64,000 nucleotides of DNA from Biscogniauxia marginata (lineage: Eukaryota > Ascomycota > Sordariomycetes > Xylariales > Xylariaceae): NCBI GenBank assembly GCA_022695795.1, contig MU404055.1:62001-126000 (forward strand), written 5' to 3'. Of this stretch, positions 60,031 through 64,000 are shown one piece after another. Numbering within the stretch: the first letter of the stretch is position 1; every line of letters starts with the position of its first letter. A program made the translations under genes and the position numbers. The notes under the pieces were generated by a model, which had not been told where the DNA came from, did no database searches, and was given only the letters and a program-made list of their open reading frames with translations.

Positions 60031-62020
60031 CAGGTTTATTCATGCTTTCATTATATCACGTGGACTGTTTCGCGAGATCTAACAGAAAAGAAAGGTTTTA
60101 TATGAATATACTATATAGAACTTTAGTATCCTCGCTTACAACATACTTTGAATAATCTATAGCTAATCTTTCGCAAGTGGCTATTGCTATAACGATTTAC
60201 TGATAAGTAGCGAAGTGACCGAGCCATTTCTCAGAAATCTTATACGGCTTTATATTATTGGGCCAAGAATTTTACGATTCGGGCAGGTCATGCAGCATAT
60301 GTACAGTCAGCCTGGAATGTATGGGATCTGCACGTAAGGGCAGTGGAAGATGGCCACAAGGGTGTTGGAGTCAGAGAGGTGACATAAGCTAGAGGCACTT
60401 GATGCTGCAGGTAGGACTTCAACCCACATCGGAGGAGTATGACATATGATCTAAAGAAATGGGATGGAGAGCGGAAAGTAGTATATCATAACCTTGCTCG
60501 GCCTTAGTCCCGCAGATGGCTCGACGGCAGATCAACGTGAGATGGTGGATGCAGATGATCGCGATTCAACCCCCGAAGGTGGCTGATGAGCTAAGATTAA
60601 CGAGATTCTAATCAGCATTGTGTTACATACTGTAAGGCTGACCACTAGCAACTATATCATTCCGCCAAGACCGGCGATGGCTGCATAAAGACGACAGGAT
60701 ACGTATAAAATGTAGTTTGGAGAAGGCCGTTATAACAAGTTGTTTCGGTGACCCCAGACCGGTACAGGGTGGCAGGTCTCGGCGCTTATTTAACCTGCAT
60801 ATCAGAAGGGCGATCGTTCTGTGCGTCACGGAAGCCTATACAATTTGTTCCGTGCGGTGCAGTAGTGATGCCTAATAAGGATAAGACAAGGGCATAATGG
60901 CGAACAGTTGTTCCTCTTCTGCTGGCAAGATATTCAACGATATCAGGAGATGATTACGCCGGTCCAGCGAAAGCGGGCGGTGACCGTTATATCGACCAAT
61001 CCTAGGTGCCTAGTGCAACTTCATGCAGTTCCTAATTGCTCACTACTGGAGACCTTCCTGTCGTGGGTGGTCGCCTGTGCCGCTGTACGCTGACGCAAAG
61101 TAAGCGCTAATCTTGAGGGGTGTAGATTCAGTGATTTTCTCGGCCTGAGTGAAGCGATATGTAGCTACCGCCCACAACTGATCGAGTGGGGAAGCCGGGC
61201 GCTCGACTTCGACCCGTCTGTCAGCCCATCTGTGTATTCTATTCCCAACCGCTGCTTCAGAATACGACGGGTTGGTGGAGGGAGAATGACGGTTGACAAT
61301 TGTGTTTTAGCTGCTCGACAGATTCAAGCTGAAGCTGGAGACGCGAGCGCTAGACGGAGCTAGGAAATGTCACTGCGGGATTTACTTCCCCTAGCTGGAC
61401 TTTTGCCGTAAGGCATGCCGTAGGGCAGAATCAGGTATGACGCCATTCGATCAGTCTGACCCCCTCTTCTCGTAGACTCCGCAATGCCGGGCAAGAAGAG
61501 GCCGACGTTGGGATAGACTAAGTCGAGTCCGAAAGGGTATAGAAGGGGTGTATATAACAGAGCTGGCATACATCAATACGTTGCTATACAAGGGAAAAGA
61601 CTGGGCAACGGGTATCATGGCAGAAAGGGAAATGCATAGGCCCGCGCCGCTGTTCCCTGCGGAAAAGGCACGAGTTCTGGCACACACCAATTGTAACGAC
61701 TAGACTTATAAGTCCTTGCCCGGCCAACAGCCTAGTGTAGGCGGTGATGAGCTTTCACCAAGTAGCAGGGAATTCTGCGACCAGGGTGTAAGGAATGCTA
61801 TGTAGCCTGACCAAGTACGGTACTTTGGTGGGAGGTATCCAGTACACCTTTAGTGATCGCTCTTGGGATGCATTATACGTTATAATATGGAATGCATTGG
61901 GACAGCCTGGCTAGCCAACGTCGGCTAACGACCACGAGCTGGGCGTGCAGTGGTCGGGTCTGAAGCCACCGATTTGCTGCGAGGCTGAACTTAATATCAG
62001 ATCAAGTAAGTTTTCCAGCA
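60031..62020. other. gene-poor spacer before VFA1
   Basis: No gene recognised. A plus-strand frame open from about 61476 to 61702 without a start reads GVYITELAYINTLLYKGKD and MAEREMHRPAPLFPAEKAR; unidentified. A weak box C / box D pairing at 60578-60645 was considered and rejected. Confidence 0.4.
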
Positions 62021-62750
62021 TTATGGTTGGCCCTTGGGTACGGAAGGGAAGAAGTTGGGATTGCTGAGACGTTCACGATTCCTTTTGGCTATCTCGGCTT
62101 GGCGTTTTCGATCAATTCGTTGCTGGTAAAACGTCCTGAGGACTTGTCAGCGATGACTAGCCAAGACTTCAAGTCAGACAGGTGAATGAACCTCTGTAAT
62201 GAGAAGACTCGGGGTTCCTCCTCGATACTCTGCTCTGGCTTGGTGGCATCCTTTTCATTATTAGTGTTAGTTTATGCGATTCTCCCTTAGACCCAACTAA
62301 CGGTCCTACCTTGTCGTTGGATTTCGGCTCCTCCTTTTTCTCATCTTTCTTGTCCATGTCCTTGTCCTTGTCCTTGTTCTTGTCATCCTTCTTATCGGAT
62401 TCTTTTTCTGCTTCCTTTTCCTTTTTCTTCCGCTGTTTTTCTTCGTATTCCTTCTTCACCCTCTCGACCTCCTCGTCCATCTCCTTCTTCTTCTTGGCCG
62501 CTACGGCCTCCTGGTCAATGATGGGAGAACAAAAGCCCCTGTCCTTTAGATGACTAGGACATACATAGAAGAAATCCTAGCAAGAGGCAGGTCAGGGCGC
62601 AAATCAAAACCGCGAACCTGGCGGACATTCTCGACCAACCTTGTTCTCCGGCGTGACAAGGACACTTGTGCTGGGCTTGAAGCAGATCTCGCACCCTCTG
62701 GCCGAAGTATCAGCCACCTTTCGATGGTTCCAGACGTTCGGGAATGACAT
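62021..62750 (-). CDS. VFA1: Vps4-associated protein Vfa1
   Basis: complement(join(62021..62135, 62192..62250, 62310..62576, 62640..62750)), 183 residues, introns 63, 59 and 56 nt. Exon 1: MSFPNVWNHRKVADTSARG, CEICFKPSTSVLVTPENK; exon 2 starts DFFYVCPSHLKDRGFC, giving a CxxC...CxxH zinc site. A long Lys/Glu/Asp coiled coil follows. Exon 3 ends EEEPRVFSLQR; exon 4 FYQQRIDRKRQAEIAKR then NFFPSVPKG. This matches the Vfa1 layout, whose C-terminal segment binds the MIT domain of the ESCRT-disassembling ATPase Vps4 on endosomes. Exon 3 is only 59 nt. Divergent from RTT106. Confidence 0.93.
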
Positions 62751-63139
62751 GGCGATCCAATGGCAAGCGTTTTATGTATCAATACATCTACAGAGTCGTA
62801 ACAGTTGTGCATCTAAGGAGCGAGATGAAGAAGTGAAAGTGCAATGGTGTAGAGAATGATAGACAGGTGGTGGGGTTCAACCCGTGGCTCAGCTTTATGT
62901 GGCTTTAAGCGTAGTCCCCTACCTAGGTAGTCCCACAGGTAGGTACCTAAGGTTAGGTAAAGGTGGCTGATAAAAAAAAAAGGGGCAGTACCTGGGGGTA
63001 CGTCACGCCAGGCGCGCTCGACGCCGAGGCTGAACGAACAAAGCCTGCAGCCTTTTCTGATGATTGAAGATTCACGACAACAAACCCACAACATTGAAAA
63101 AGGGAAAGAAAAATAACACAACCCCCACCGACAAATGCT
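62751..63139. promoter_or_regulatory. shared promoter of VFA1 and RTT106
   Basis: A 389-bp region between two start codons on opposite strands. Contains TACCTAGGTAG and AGGTAGGTACCTAAGG at about 62920-62955 and an A9-10 tract near 62972. Both genes must be driven from here unless promoters overlap coding DNA. Confidence 0.6.
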
Positions 63140-64000
63140 ATGGCTTCCGGGCTGGATACCCAGAGGCTCAACCTCATATTTCAATCAAGACCGGATATAT
63201 TAGACGGCATCCGCAAAGCTGCTGGTAAATACAAATATCCAATTCGTCTAGTCGACTGATATACTGACCGCACAATCTAGATTCTCCGTCGCGCGTCAAG
63301 CTCTTCAATAATATTACCAACTTTGTTTATGAACAGCTCGGTGAACAGGCTGCTTCTGAGCCGTCCCACAAGCGGCGCCGGGTCGATATCGAGCCATCGC
63401 AAAATGGTACCTCGAACGGTGCAGCGGCGAGCTCTGCCGAGGAGGTGGGGGGCGAGAATATCTTGCTGGAAATCAAGGACATCTCTGTCTCCATTCCCCA
63501 GCGAAAGAAGTACGATCTTTGCTTCACCGCTAAGCACTTGTATGCGAGAGCTCCCGGGACAACAAGCCCCGTGCCTGGAATAATCTACCCGTGGAAGAAT
63601 ATCGGTATGCATTACAGACCGTGACATTTTCGAGGCCCTGGCTAACAGCGACCTGCAGAGTACGCGTTCTATCTCCCAGTCCCCGAGAAATCCCAAATAC
63701 AACATAACTACATCCTCTTCCCCCGCAACTCCTACCTGTCTACGAAGAGCAACACGCCCACCGACGATCCGTTGGTTTTTACCGTGGCGGCTAGCGCACC
63801 GAAGCCAGGCTCTATCGGTGGTCCCAACACCGATGCTGCATCCGCCGTATCGGACTCGTACACATCGCTATTCAACTGGGCACTGAACAAGTGTCTACAG
63901 GCTTCCGCGAACAACGTTCAGATCGTAGCTGCCGACCCTTCTAAGTTCCACAGCATGATCCGTCAATCCCACCGACCGAAGGAGAAGGCGGTGCACGTCA
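63140..64000 (+). CDS. RTT106: histone chaperone Rtt106 (3' partial)
   Basis: join(63140..63224, 63281..63604, 63659..>64000); about 250 residues visible, cut by the window end. Introns of 56 and 54 nt (gtaaat...ctag; gtatgc...gcag) restore IRKAAG/DSPSRVKLFNNITNFV and PWKNI/EYAFYLPVPEKS. The N-terminal helical dimerisation region (FQSRPDILDGIRKAAG) is followed by a low-complexity linker with KRRR, then the first PH-like domain (LLEIKDISVSIPQRKKYDL; LFPRNSYLSTKS; FTVAASAPKPGSI). Rtt106 binds new H3-H4 carrying H3K56 acetylation and deposits it behind replication forks and at silent loci. Start: ATG at 63140 chosen over 63135 because it keeps frame with MASGLDTQRL. Confidence 0.92.

Noticed and set aside
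60578..60645. Box C/D snoRNA-like element (TGATGA...CTGA with GTGG/CCAC ends)
   Set aside because: Box C lacks the usual leading purine, the stem is only four pairs, and no guide or C'/D' boxes are clear.
1..64000. A clustered secondary-metabolite, defence or toxin system
   Set aside because: No polyketide synthase, NRPS, terpene cyclase, NLR or toxin gene was found; intact genes are housekeeping and unlinked in function.

Overview
The window is nuclear DNA of a filamentous ascomycete, most likely a sordariomycete. Genes carry short spliceosomal introns (about 50-75 nt, GT...CTAAC-like...AG), and the recognised products are typical of that group: a Rho4 GTPase, a DASH kinetochore subunit, a Ppg1-type phosphatase with a long insert, a Vfa1-type Vps4 partner and an Rtt106 histone chaperone. 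Intergenic DNA is peppered with TACCTA/TAGGTA strings. There is no rRNA, no convincing tRNA, no CRISPR array and no intact transposon. The genus cannot be named from sequence alone.

Layout. (1) 1-17 kb is gene-dense: 3' end of a Gfo/Idh/MocA oxidoreductase (+), an alpha/beta-hydrolase relic (-), an Rpr2/Snm1-type RNase MRP/P protein (+), ZPR1 (+), the lariat debranching enzyme DBR1 (+), elongin C (- ; three short exons found by reading across introns), Rho4 (+), DAD1 (- ; three exons) and PPG1 (-). (2) 17.8-26.3 kb: UPF3 (+), a short-chain dehydrogenase relic (+), an unrecognised secretory/membrane protein (+) and a decayed member of a fungal family of unknown function (+). (3) About 26.3-45.7 kb is a gene desert of ordinary base composition, with a few relics and some open frames of doubtful reality. 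(4) 45.8-51.2 kb: a four-finger C2H2 protein (+), YVH1 (+) and a broken frame just behind it. (5) 51.2-62.0 kb is a second gene-poor stretch with a microsatellite cluster, an AT-rich island (52.9-54.3 kb) containing a long inverted repeat, and another AT-rich zone (58.5-60.0 kb) next to a possible LINE gag-like scrap. (6) 62.0-64.0 kb: VFA1 (-) and the start of RTT106 (+), sharing a short promoter.

How the genes relate. There is no operon or metabolic cluster. Five genes act on RNA or ribosome production (Snm1-type, ZPR1, DBR1, UPF3, YVH1). Elongin C/Rho4, PPG1/UPF3 and VFA1/RTT106 are divergent pairs. Exon joins were worked out by hand from splice motifs, frame and family knowledge; all complete multi-exon models sum to whole codons. 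The most interesting items are a possible membrane-anchoring N-terminal extension on PPG1, its large insert inside the catalytic domain, the unrecognised amphipathic-helix membrane protein, a perfect 17-bp inverted repeat between DAD1 and PPG1, and the contrast between AT-rich islands and a non-AT-rich gene desert.
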